Source: an uncultured Acetatifactor sp. (lineage in GTDB: Bacteria > Bacillota > Clostridia > Lachnospirales > Lachnospiraceae). Taken from it: DNA of 40,112 nucleotides. Location of the stretch: positions 1-40,112 of the forward strand of contig CATKYJ010000041.1 of the NCBI GenBank assembly GCA_949840885.1, written 5' to 3'. Shown piece after piece: positions 8,398-15,418 of this stretch (position 1 is the first letter of the stretch; the number at the start of each line of letters is the position of its first letter). The notes under the pieces were generated by a model that saw only the letters and a list, made by a program, of their open reading frames with translations, had not been told where the DNA came from and searched no databases. Made by a program: the position numbers and the translations under genes.

Positions 8398-9343
8398 TTT
8401 TTCTGTCACGGAAAACCAGGAAAACAAGGACAAGAGATTGGACAAAAAAATGAGATCATACAGAAAAGTTTACGAAAAACCGAAGATGTCAAAAAGCCAG
8501 GTGGAACAGCTGCGGCTCACAATCAGGGAGGCGAAAAAAATGAATCAGAGGAAACAAAGAAATGCTGGAATTATCAGGTTTACAGTGGCTGCGGCTATGG
8601 CTGCCGGCATCTTTATTGCGCTGCCGAATCTCTCCTATCCAATTGCCCACGCGATGGAGCAGATGCCTCTCATCGGGCCGCTGGCAAGCGCAGTGACATT
8701 CCGCAATTACGAATATGAGTCTGACAGGCACATGGCCGATATCTCCGTGCCCGAAATCCAGATTCCTGAGGTCCTGCCCGAGACGCTTCCGGAGAACAAC
8801 CAGGTGCAGGAGAACCTGGAACGCTCCACAGATGAGATCAATGCGGAAATCCAGGAAATCACGGACGAGCTGATCGCCGGATTCGAGGCCAATATGCAGG
8901 ATCAGGAGGGCTATCAGGATATTGTGGTAAAAAGCGAGATACTGGCCACACAGGCGGACTATTTTACCCTGAAACTCATCTGCTATCAGGGAGCCGGCAG
9001 CGGTTATCAGTGGAATTATTATTATACTATTGACTTGAATACCGGTGAGAGGTTACAATTAAAAGACCTGTTCCAGGAGGGTGCTGACTACATTACGCCC
9101 ATCAGCGAGAACATCAAGCAGCAGATGCAGGCCCGGATGGACGCGGACGAAAATGTATACTACTGGCTGCATCACGATATAGAGGAGTGGAACTTCAAGA
9201 CCATCACGGACGAGACTTCTTTCTATCTGAACGAAAAGGACAATGTGGTCATCGGCTTCAATGAGGGGGATGTGGCTCCCATGTACATGGGAACCGTGGA
9301 ATTCGAGATTCCCGCGGAAGTTCTGGCCGGTATCCAGAAATAG
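8387..9343 (+). CDS. RsiV-family anti-sigma factor
   Basis: 318 residues. The N-terminal 60 residues are basic and cytoplasmic and would bind the sigma factor. One membrane helix spans about residues 63-82. The extracellular part (about 125-318) has DUF4163/DUF3298 features: D-Y-F-T-L-K-L-I-C-Y-Q-G-A, Y-Y-Y-T-I-D-L-N-T-G-E-R-L-Q-L-K-D-L-F and a C-terminal beta-rich F-N-E-G-D-V-A-P. In B. subtilis, RsiV binds lysozyme and is then cut by signal peptidase and RasP, freeing SigV; a similar role is inferred here. Residues 110-150 form a Pro/Glu-rich stalk. The gene overlaps the sigma gene. Its last codons resemble the start of a 57-bp tandem repeat just beyond the stop. Confidence 0.85.
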   Translation: MEHDFSVTENQENKDKRLDKKMRSYRKVYEKPKMSKSQVEQLRLTIREAKKMNQRKQRNAGIIRFTVAAAMAAGIFIALPNLSYPIAHAMEQMPLIGPLASAVTFRNYEYESDRHMADISVPEIQIPEVLPETLPENNQVQENLERSTDEINAEIQEITDELIAGFEANMQDQEGYQDIVVKSEILATQADYFTLKLICYQGAGSGYQWNYYYTIDLNTGERLQLKDLFQEGADYITPISENIKQQMQARMDADENVYYWLHHDIEEWNFKTITDETSFYLNEKDNVVIGFNEGDVAPMYMGTVEFEIPAEVLAGIQK

Positions 9344-9473
9344 TCCCGGGGGAAACCCCAATCCGGTTACCCACGAGATTCCGGCCCATTGCCGGAAAAG
9401 TCCCGGGGGAAACGCCAATCCGGTAACCCCCGCGATTCCGGCTCACATCCGGAAAAGTCCTGCGGCAGGCGCC
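9342..9473 (+). repeat. 57-bp tandem repeat, about 2.3 copies
   Basis: Units start at 9342, 9399 and 9456 (AGTCCCGGGGG, AGTCCCGGGGG, AGTCCTGCGGC) and share the AATCCGGT and GATTCCGG blocks. The period is 57 bp, that is 19 codons. The first unit begins in the stop codon of the anti-sigma gene, whose final codons carry a related GAGATTCC...CCGG block. Confidence 0.85.
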
Positions 9474-9504
9474 GTGTCAAAGACAACAGAAAGCAGGAAA
9501 ACCT

Positions 9505-9789
9505 ATGAGGGAATTTCTAAGCATCCTGGCGATTGCCTATGGATTCGCCATCAACATGACCGGCTTTGCCGTCATGGGCATAGACAAAAAAAGAGCCGTC
9601 CGAGGTGCCTGGCGCATCTCGGAGGCTTCTCTGTTCCTTGTCGCATTTCTAGGCGGCGCTTTGGGCTGCACTCTGGGCATGCGGCATTTCCGCCATAAGA
9701 CGAAGCATTGGTACTTTAAGTACGGCATGCCCGCCATCTTCGCCGTCCAGATCTTCCTGGTCTTATTCCTTTACAACAGCCTGTCCTGA
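9505..9789 (+). CDS. DUF1294 small membrane protein
   Basis: 94 residues, the usual family size. Two or three membrane helices are seen (about 3-22, 42-60 and 74-92). The conserved family blocks D-K-x-x-A, R-I-S-E-A-S-L-F (about 37-44) and R-H-F-R-H-K-T-K-H-W-Y-F (about 60-72) are present. The function of DUF1294 is unknown. The gene follows the sigma/anti-sigma pair on the same strand with the minisatellite between, so it may or may not belong to their transcript. An AGGAAAA site precedes the ATG. Confidence 0.8.
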   Translation: MREFLSILAIAYGFAINMTGFAVMGIDKKRAVRGAWRISEASLFLVAFLGGALGCTLGMRHFRHKTKHWYFKYGMPAIFAVQIFLVLFLYNSLS

Positions 9790-9856
9790 CCAGGACGCAG
9801 CCTGCAGCCTGTTGTATATCTCGAAAAGCGCTCTTTTTATGTGGACATTCCGGCTT

Positions 9857-9901
9857 GCAAGACAGGCATGCGTAGCAAATATATGCCTGCATGGCAAGAA
9901 C
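9857..9901 (-). terminator. Hairpin downstream of the DegV-family gene
   Basis: The arms CAGGCAT and ATGCCTG are flanked by CTTGC and GCAAG, forming a two-part stem just after the degV stop on the - strand. There is no good T-run, so it may be a weak terminator or an RNA-stabilising end. Confidence 0.35.
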
Positions 9902-9915
9902 TTTCCGCTCAAACG

Positions 9916-10752
9916 CTAGGTGGTCACGATGACCCCGCCGTCATTGGCATACATGCTGCTGATGCCTCTGGTATCCATGATGATGCAGTCCATGAAAGCC
10001 ACCTTTTCCAGTATCATCCGCTTCACCTGCTCCGCCCGCTCCAGGGCGTTACAGTGGGTGATGATAAGTCGGCGCTCTGCCGCGTTCTTTACCTCGGATG
10101 CAGCGAACTCCGCCATTTTGCTCAGGGCCTTTTTGATGCCGATCGTCTGGCTCTTCTGGATGATCTCTCCTTTATCGGCGCCCATCACAGGCTTAATATT
10201 CAGGGTGGAGGCTACCAATGCCTTGACGCCGGAGAGTCTGCCGTTCTTGCGCAGCGTCTCCAGATTGTCCAGCACGAAATAGGTATGGATGCTGTCCCGG
10301 AAAGCCTCGATTTTTTCCACAATCTTTTCAAAGGAAAGACCTCTCTCCTCCAGCTCCATGATCTTCAGCGCAATCTGTGCCTCGCCGCCGCTGGCAGACT
10401 CCGAATCCACCACATGTATCTGCTTTTCGCCGTATTTTTCATGGTAGAGGCTCTTGCCCAATTCAGCGCTGTTGTAGCTGCCGCTCAAATGGGAGGAAAG
10501 GGTCACCGCATACACACGTTCAACCTCCTCATGATAGCTCTCCATAAAACGCTCCGGCGATGGGCAGGAGGATTTGGGGCATTTGGGATATTCCGCCACT
10601 TTCCGCAAAAATTCCGCTTGGTCAAAGTTCTCATCGTCCAATATGCTGTACTCTCCTACCTCCAGTCCAAGAGGTACTCTCTCAAAACGCCGATCCTGCA
10701 AAAGCTCCGCCGGCAGTTCACAGCAGCTGTCAACCACAATCTTATATCTCAT
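9916..10752 (-). CDS. DegV family fatty-acid-binding protein
   Basis: 278 residues from the second ATG, chosen because GGGAG lies just before it; an ATG 12 bases upstream overlaps that site. DegV/FakB proteins bind a fatty acid and present it to the kinase FakA. Family marks: V-D-S-C-C-E-L-P near the N-terminus, S-C-P-S-P-E-R-F (about 60-70), V-T-L-S-S-H-L-S-G-S-Y-N-S-A (about 82-95), and V-V-D-S-E-S-A-S-G-G (about 113-122), which line the lipid pocket. No fakA is adjacent. Its promoter lies about 210 bp upstream, leaving a long leader. Confidence 0.88.
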   Translation of the reverse strand: MRYKIVVDSCCELPAELLQDRRFERVPLGLEVGEYSILDDENFDQAEFLRKVAEYPKCPKSSCPSPERFMESYHEEVERVYAVTLSSHLSGSYNSAELGKSLYHEKYGEKQIHVVDSESASGGEAQIALKIMELEERGLSFEKIVEKIEAFRDSIHTYFVLDNLETLRKNGRLSGVKALVASTLNIKPVMGADKGEIIQKSQTIGIKKALSKMAEFAASEVKNAAERRLIITHCNALERAEQVKRMILEKVAFMDCIIMDTRGISSMYANDGGVIVTT

Positions 10753-10827
10753 CTTGTCTCCCATCCTACGAATCCATTTTAGCGCAGATAAAACCTAGAT
10801 TCCCTTTTATCCTCACGGGCAATAAAG

Positions 10828-10897
10828 TTTGCCACCAGTTTATAGCCTCTGCCGCTCGTGAGCCGGGGCATGGAAGAAGATCACCCCCCATGGCAAA
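10828..10897 (-). ncRNA. Possible structured leader RNA of the DegV gene
   Basis: Between the degV promoter and start codon (about 210 bases), perfect 7-bp arms TTTGCCA/TGGCAAA (10828-10834 and 10891-10897) enclose about 56 bases containing a GGGG/CCCC pairing and a GCTC-AC-GAGC hairpin. This three-stem shape is compatible with a small structured leader. No known riboswitch motif was recognised. Confidence 0.25.
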
Positions 10898-10964
10898 TTC
10901 TAGTGACCGTCAGTATATTTTATCAGGTTTTCGCTTCTTTTATACGTAGTTTTTATTACTATAT

Positions 10965-10994
10965 ATAATAGCACATACTACCCTTTCTTGTAAA
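10965..10994 (-). promoter_or_regulatory. Promoter of the DegV-family gene
   Basis: On the - strand TTTACA (10989-10994), an 18-bp spacer and TATTAT (10965-10970) make a plausible sigma-A promoter. Confidence 0.5.
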
Positions 10995-11086
10995 GTAGAA
11001 TATTCGTTTTTTTGAACATCCGGCCCATTGGCCATGAGTGAGCTCCACCCAGACAATAAAATGCAAAATATCGGGCACGCGGACAG

Positions 11087-11130
11087 CAAACCGCTGCGAG
11101 CACAGTATTTATACGGCTTGCAGCGGTTTG
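11087..11130. repeat. Perfect 11-bp inverted repeat abutting a -35 box
   Basis: CAAACCGCTGC (11087-11097) and GCAGCGGTTTG (11120-11130) flank 22 bases. The right arm ends exactly where the -35 (TTGACC, 11131) of the DUF5721 gene begins. An operator is the simplest reading; there is no T-run to make it a terminator. Confidence 0.6.
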
Positions 11131-11159
11131 TTGACCCCGGGCGGGATTTCTGCTATAAT
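11131..11159 (+). promoter_or_regulatory. Promoter of the DUF5721 gene
   Basis: TTGACC (11131-11136), a 17-bp spacer and TATAAT (11154-11159). Confidence 0.8.
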
Positions 11160-11211
11160 TATTTCTCATAAGGATCATATTCAGGATTTCATTCAGTTCA
11201 GGAGGACCCCC

Positions 11212-11715
11212 ATGAGGCAAATACAGATTTCTTCCATGAAACAGTTTATGAATCATCTGCTGGTGGCGGACACTTTCGAGCCTTTCCTGCTGGAGGAGGC
11301 TGTCATCGGCACCGCCTGTACTTTCCATATTGACGGGCATGTGAATCCGGAATTCTTCGGCAGCGATGAGGAACCGGAGGCGGAGGCTTCCTATGCATTC
11401 CGCCCCTGGGGCAAAGTAAAAGGGCTGTGCTTCGACCTGATCAAAGGCAGGCGCACGCCCCTGTTCTTTCGGTTTGTGCTGCATCTGATGCCTGAAAAGG
11501 CCGCTGCCCTGCTGGAAAAGGAAAGCTGTGATGTGCCGACTGACGAGGTAAAAGCATTGGTGCTGAACATCCGCTATGACGGCACAAAGGCCACCCTCAC
11601 CACCGGCACTGCCCTCCAGACTTTCCATCTGTCCAAAATGCCGGACGCCATCTGGGACAAGGCGCTGTGCCAATACTTAGACGGCAAGGGGATCGCCTGG
11701 CAGGATCCCGACTAG
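11212..11715 (+). CDS. DUF5721 family protein
   Basis: 167 residues, soluble, no signal peptide. The N-terminal block K-Q-F-M-N-H-L-L-V-A-D-T-F-E-P-F-L-L-E and the G-T-A-C-T-F-H-I-D-G-H-V-N segment match the DUF5721 family, widespread in Lachnospiraceae and of unknown function. AGGAGG (11200-11205) precedes the ATG by 6 bases, and a strong promoter lies 50 bp further upstream. The same frame is open back to 11038 but that extension covers the promoter and is not coding. It stands alone between the divergent degV gene and the convergent spoVAE. Confidence 0.8.
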   Translation: MRQIQISSMKQFMNHLLVADTFEPFLLEEAVIGTACTFHIDGHVNPEFFGSDEEPEAEASYAFRPWGKVKGLCFDLIKGRRTPLFFRFVLHLMPEKAAALLEKESCDVPTDEVKALVLNIRYDGTKATLTTGTALQTFHLSKMPDAIWDKALCQYLDGKGIAWQDPD

Positions 11716-11748
11716 CGCGCCGCCTTGGTTCCGGCCCTGACCTTTCAG

Positions 11749-12108
11749 CTAGTTCTTCATCCTGGACTTGAAGACCAGGCTGGCCAGATAGCCGAAGATC
11801 AGCGCCGCGGAGGTTCCCACTGCCCCGGCTTTGAATCCCCCGGCAAAAAGGCCTAACAGCCCCTGTTCGTCTACTGCCTCTTTCACGCCTTTCATCAGCA
11901 CATTCCCAAAGCCCAATAGGGGGACGCTGGCCCCTGCCCCGGCAAATTCCTGAAAGGGCTCGTACCATCCTAAGAACCCGATCACTGAGCCGGTCACCAC
12001 CAACAGCACCATGATACGGCCAGGCATAAGCTTTGTCTTTTCCATGAGAATCTGCACCAGGGCGCAGATCAGGCCGCCCACCCAGAACGCATTTACATAA
12101 TCCATCAT
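11749..12108 (-). CDS. spoVAE: Stage V sporulation protein AE
   Basis: 119 residues from the ATG preceded by AGGAG, the usual SpoVAE length. It is a membrane protein of the SpoVA channel that moves dipicolinic acid into the forespore and releases it on germination. The sequence opens D-Y-V-N-A-F-W-V-G-G-L-I-C-A, followed by four hydrophobic segments (about 5-20, 33-48, 60-76 and 88-112) and a basic tail. The family's G-F-G-N-V-L-M-K-G motif is near residue 70. It lies 3.2 kb from spoVAD with four unrelated genes and a terminator between, so it is probably transcribed alone. spoVAC is not in the window. Confidence 0.85.
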   Translation of the reverse strand: MMDYVNAFWVGGLICALVQILMEKTKLMPGRIMVLLVVTGSVIGFLGWYEPFQEFAGAGASVPLLGFGNVLMKGVKEAVDEQGLLGLFAGGFKAGAVGTSAALIFGYLASLVFKSRMKN

Positions 12109-12271
12109 AACCCTACTCCTGTTCCGCAGGCAGATGCCCCGCCCGCTTCCTGTGTTCAAACACAATATCGTTTCTCCGAAGCCTTTTTGTCGGATTTCGA
12201 TTTCATGGCACTAGTATCTGTCATTGTGGCGCAGATTATGTATTCTTTTGGGTTGAAAACAAATCTCCAGC

Positions 12272-12298
12272 AAAAAAGCCGCTGTGCTGCAAGCGGCT
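12272..12298 (-). terminator. Terminator after aroK
   Basis: AGCCGCT/AGCGGCT arms with an 8-base loop are followed on the - strand by six T residues. It separates aroK from spoVAE. Confidence 0.8.
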
Positions 12299-12343
12299 CT
12301 TTGTGGCATATGTTTTTCTGCGGCAGAGTTTCTTTCTGTAGCA

Positions 12344-12838
12344 TCAGCCAAGGGAGGCGATCCTGCGAACCACCTCTCTGATTTGTATGCCCTGACATTC
12401 AATCACTTCATGGGCATATTTTTCATAGAGAGGAATCCTCTCCTCATAGAGATCCGAAAGCGTCTGGCCCGGCATCAGCGTCACGCCTCTGGCGTTTAAA
12501 TCGCCCAGCCTCTCCGCCACCTCCGCAAGAGGGAGCTTTAAGTACACCACTGTGCCGATTTCCCGCAAATGCTCCATGGCGCGGGGGCCATAGATGACGC
12601 TTCCCCCTGTGGCAATGACGCTCTTTCGGGGGGTCAGGGAGGCGTTCACCTCCTCCTCGATCTGCCAGAAGCCCTCCACTCCATGTTCCTCGATCAACTC
12701 ATGGAGCAGTTTGTCATATTTTTCCTGAATCACCAGGTCGGAGTCCACGAAACGGTATCCCAGCCTTTTGGCCAGCACCACGCCCACGGTGCTCTTTCCC
12801 GCCCCGGGCATCCCGATCAGCACGATATTGCCTTTCAT
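12344..12838 (-). CDS. aroK: Shikimate kinase
   Basis: 164 residues, the normal size. It phosphorylates shikimate at the 3-hydroxyl with ATP in the pathway to aromatic amino acids. Walker A is G-M-P-G-A-G-K-S-T at residues 9-17; the shikimate-binding D-S-D follows at about 32-34; A-T-G-G-S-V (about 76-81) is the conserved second substrate loop. The start lies 3 bases after the ridA stop with no clear ribosome binding site, so translation is probably coupled to ridA. No other aro gene is adjacent. Confidence 0.92.
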   Translation of the reverse strand: MKGNIVLIGMPGAGKSTVGVVLAKRLGYRFVDSDLVIQEKYDKLLHELIEEHGVEGFWQIEEEVNASLTPRKSVIATGGSVIYGPRAMEHLREIGTVVYLKLPLAEVAERLGDLNARGVTLMPGQTLSDLYEERIPLYEKYAHEVIECQGIQIREVVRRIASLG

Positions 12839-12841
12839 GCG

Positions 12842-13216
12842 CTACACCGCAGCGATGACTTCTACTTCGCAGAGAACATTCTTGGGCAGGGCCTTTACTG
12901 CTACGCAGCTTCTGGCCGGCTTCTCCGTGAAATATCTGGCATACACTTCATTGAACGCGGCAAAATCGCCCATGTCCGCCAGAAAGCAGGTTGTTTTGAC
13001 TACGTTTTTATAATCAGTTCCTGCCTCTGCAAGCAGCGCGCCCACATTCTTCATCACCAGTTCCGCCTGGGCAGTGATGTCCTCGCCCTCCACATTTCCC
13101 GTGGCAGGGTTGATGGGAATCTGGCCTGAGGCAAACAGCATGCCGTTTGCGATGATGCCCTGGGAATAAGGCCCGATTGCGGCGGGCGCCTTATCTGTCG
13201 AAATTTTCTTTAACAT
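12842..13216 (-). CDS. ridA: RidA family enamine/imine deaminase
   Basis: 124 residues. RidA hydrolyses reactive enamine/imine intermediates made by PLP enzymes such as threonine dehydratase and acts as a cytoplasmic trimer. Family marks: A-P-A-A-I-G-P-Y-S-Q-G at residues 10-20, F-A-S-G-Q-I-P-I-N-P (about 28-37), and P-A-R-S-C-V-A-V-K-A-L-P near 103, where Arg105 of the family binds the substrate carboxylate. GAGGAAAGG precedes the ATG. It is directly upstream of, and coupled to, aroK. Confidence 0.93.
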   Translation of the reverse strand: MLKKISTDKAPAAIGPYSQGIIANGMLFASGQIPINPATGNVEGEDITAQAELVMKNVGALLAEAGTDYKNVVKTTCFLADMGDFAAFNEVYARYFTEKPARSCVAVKALPKNVLCEVEVIAAV

Positions 13217-13297
13217 GATCCTTTCCTCCGTCTATCTGTCTTGCCGCGGAAAATCCGCTTTACGCCGCAGCGGTCTTTTGCATGGGCTGCATCGGGC

Positions 13298-13537
13298 TCA
13301 ACGGTCTTCCACCTCCGGCTCGTCAAATTCTGCCGTCACATAAAAGCCCCTGGCGTTTTCCACCACGTCCGTGACTACCCCCTCCCGGCTCATGAGACGG
13401 TTCCGGAAAGGGATATTGGCAGACATGGCCAGGGCCGGGTCTATCACATAGTAGTAATTGCTGGGAAGCCGGCCCTCTGTCACGGTGATCCGCTGGCCGG
13501 GCTCCAAGAGCCCTTTGCGCTCCATCTTGAACTCCAT
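13298..13537 (-). CDS. Small conserved-looking protein of unknown function
   Basis: About 79 residues, soluble. It contains K-G-L-L-E-P-G-Q-R-I-T-V, P-S-N-Y-Y-Y-V-I-D-P-A-L-A-M and G-F-Y-V-T-A-E-F-D-E; the alternation suggests a small beta-barrel-like fold. I do not recognise the family. The start is uncertain: a GTG at 13555 overlaps a GGGAGG site, an ATG at 13537 lies 17 bases from it, and an ATG at 13525 has its own GGAG 6 bases upstream. It sits between the zinc-ribbon gene and ridA on the same strand. Two other - strand frames are open here, but this one has the most protein-like composition. Confidence 0.55.
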   Translation of the reverse strand: MEFKMERKGLLEPGQRITVTEGRLPSNYYYVIDPALAMSANIPFRNRLMSREGVVTDVVENARGFYVTAEFDEPEVEDR

Positions 13538-13614
13538 TTTGCGCAGAATGCCCACCTCCCTCTTTCATTCATTCCGCTCTTTTATCCTGCTTTTTCATTC
13601 CATCCAGGGACTGC

Positions 13615-14130
13615 TCAATCCTCCCCGGGAGCGTCCTGGGTCTCACAGCAGCAGGTATCCTCAGCCTTGGGTTCCATGGTCTCGCTTACGGTCTCCGCAG
13701 CCTCCTGCACCTTTTCCTCCTGGGAAGCCTCGCTGAAGTCCGCATCAATGATCTCCTCATCCTCTTTCACGGGATCCGTGCTGGCCACCACGATGGGAGT
13801 GCCGCATTTGTCGCAGAATTTGCTGGTTTTGGGCACTTCCGCGCCGCATCCCGGGCAGGTGTTGACATTCTTTAACAGCTTGATCTTCTCCGTGTCTGCC
13901 TCGATTTCCGCTTTGATATCAGCAGCCTTGGAAGCCCACTCGGCCACTGTCTCATCCCCGGACAGCAGTTCATTCTCCAGAACATACTTGCCTACTTCTG
14001 TGTAGACGTTTTTCAGACTCTGGTTCAAGGAGCTGATCTCTACATTGAGTTTTGCCACACCGGCCATCTCTTTGCTTTTGGAAATCGTATTCTGTGCTGC
14101 CTGGTTCAGTTTCTCTCTCCAACTTGCCAT
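13615..14130 (-). CDS. Zinc-ribbon coiled-coil protein
   Basis: 171 residues. Residues 1-90 are helical and probably coiled coil. Then a zinc ribbon follows, C-P-G-C-G-A-E-V...F-C-D-K-C-G-T (about 93-112), with two CxxC pairs. The tail (115-171) is acidic and disordered, with three consecutive Cys and one more near the end. No membrane segment. Such proteins are common in Firmicutes with unknown roles. GAGG precedes the ATG. It lies downstream of the spoVAD terminator. Confidence 0.75.
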   Translation of the reverse strand: MASWREKLNQAAQNTISKSKEMAGVAKLNVEISSLNQSLKNVYTEVGKYVLENELLSGDETVAEWASKAADIKAEIEADTEKIKLLKNVNTCPGCGAEVPKTSKFCDKCGTPIVVASTDPVKEDEEIIDADFSEASQEEKVQEAAETVSETMEPKAEDTCCCETQDAPGED

Positions 14131-14227
14131 AGTTCTTTACCTCTTTTCTCGTTTTTATCAGGATAATTTTCCCTTTTTCTTACTATTATATAGTTCTGCC
14201 CTTTCCTTGTCAACAGACAACAAAAGA

Positions 14228-14272
14228 ATCGGACACCCGCAGGGCTGACATTCAGCCTGGCGGATGCCCGAT
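14228..14272 (-). terminator. Terminator after spoVAD
   Basis: ATCGG...CCGAT outer arms with an inner CAGGCTG/CAGCC stem form a long hairpin, followed by TCTTTTG on the - strand. A short T-run on the + side could make it bidirectional. Confidence 0.7.
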
Positions 14273-14305
14273 TTTCTTTATGGAATCTTCGTCTCCGACT
14301 TTTGT

Positions 14306-15334
14306 TTACATTGCCTCAATCACCACCCCATGGGCGATTCCCGGCACGCTTAGCCCCTCGTTGAAGCTGGTCTTGCTAAGCAGCGCTCCGGTAGGCATAA
14401 ACAGAACTTTTCTCCAATTGTTCTCTTCCAGCTGCTTTAGGATATAGGCGGACAGAGTCACTGCGCTGCAGCCGCAGCCGCTGCCTCCCGCATGGGTGTC
14501 CTGGGACGCAGCATCGAATATCTCCAGACCGCAGTCCATGTGCTGTTCCGATATATCGTAACCTTTCTTCCGAAGCAGGTCGATAAGCACTCTCTGACCT
14601 ACCTTTCCAAGGTCTCCGGTGATAATCTTGTCATAATCCTTCGGCTGACTGGCAAAGTCAACAAAATGCTGCTCCAGTGAGTCCGCCGCTGCAGGCGCCA
14701 TGCAGGCTCCCATGTTCATGGAATCTTTCAGGCCATAGTCCACCACTTTTCCTATGGTCATGGCGCTGATGCGGGCTTTTGGCTTCCTGCCGCCCTCCCT
14801 AGGCAGTGCGCTAAGCACAAATGCTGCGCTTCCCGTCACGGTCCAGGTGGCCGACAGGGGGCGCTGGTTCCCATAGTCCAGAGGAAAGCGGAATTCTTTC
14901 TCCGCGCTGGCGAAATGGCTGGAGGTGACGCAGATCACCTTGTCCGCGAATCCTCCGGCAATGCTCATCGCCCCCAGCGCCAGGGACTCCCCACAGGTAG
15001 AGCAGGCTCCATACACGCCCAGAAGGGGAATCTGATAGGTGGATAGCCCAAAAGAGGTGGCCATGGATTGACCTAACAAGTCACCGGCAAAGACATAGGA
15101 AATGTCCTCGGGCCTCAGAGCCGCTTTCTCCAGCGCCAGCCCTACGGCCTCTTTCTGCAGGGTGCTTTCCGCCTCCTCCCAGGACTTACAGCCGAACATA
15201 TCGTCCTGGCCCACTTTGTCAAAGAGCAGCCCCAGCGGGCCCTCTCCCTCCTTGGTTCCCACCACACTGGCGCTCTGCATGATATACACGGGCTGCTCCA
15301 GCCGGACGCTGGCCTTTCCTACTTTCTGGTTCAT
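14306..15334 (-). CDS. spoVAD: Stage V sporulation protein AD
   Basis: 342 residues, normal length. SpoVAD is the soluble, thiolase-fold subunit of the SpoVA complex and binds dipicolinic acid. Family marks: V-G-T-K-E-G-E-G-P-L-G (about 26-36), a Y-G-A-C-S-T-C-G-E-S-L-A-L-G block (about 108-121) at the thiolase active-site position, and H-A-G-G-S-G-C-G-C-S-A (about 282-292). AGGAGGAAT precedes the ATG. It lies 85 bases downstream of trpS and is followed by a terminator. spoVAC, normally upstream, is absent here. Confidence 0.93.
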   Translation of the reverse strand: MNQKVGKASVRLEQPVYIMQSASVVGTKEGEGPLGLLFDKVGQDDMFGCKSWEEAESTLQKEAVGLALEKAALRPEDISYVFAGDLLGQSMATSFGLSTYQIPLLGVYGACSTCGESLALGAMSIAGGFADKVICVTSSHFASAEKEFRFPLDYGNQRPLSATWTVTGSAAFVLSALPREGGRKPKARISAMTIGKVVDYGLKDSMNMGACMAPAAADSLEQHFVDFASQPKDYDKIITGDLGKVGQRVLIDLLRKKGYDISEQHMDCGLEIFDAASQDTHAGGSGCGCSAVTLSAYILKQLEENNWRKVLFMPTGALLSKTSFNEGLSVPGIAHGVVIEAM

Positions 15335-15418
15335 AGATATTCCTCCTATTCATGACAATAGAAATACTTCTTTTATTATTTCCGGAGGAGGAAAAACTAT
15401 TCCCTGTTTTACGCCGTT

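Noticed and set aside
9841..10782. Long + strand ORF opposite the DegV gene
   Set aside because: His/Leu-rich antisense shadow of a clear DegV-family protein.
10978..11673. 231-residue - strand ORF
   Set aside because: Antisense to the DUF5721 gene, with no ribosome binding site and atypical composition.
12156..12398. 80-residue - strand ORF between aroK and spoVAE
   Set aside because: It spans the aroK terminator and has no start signal.
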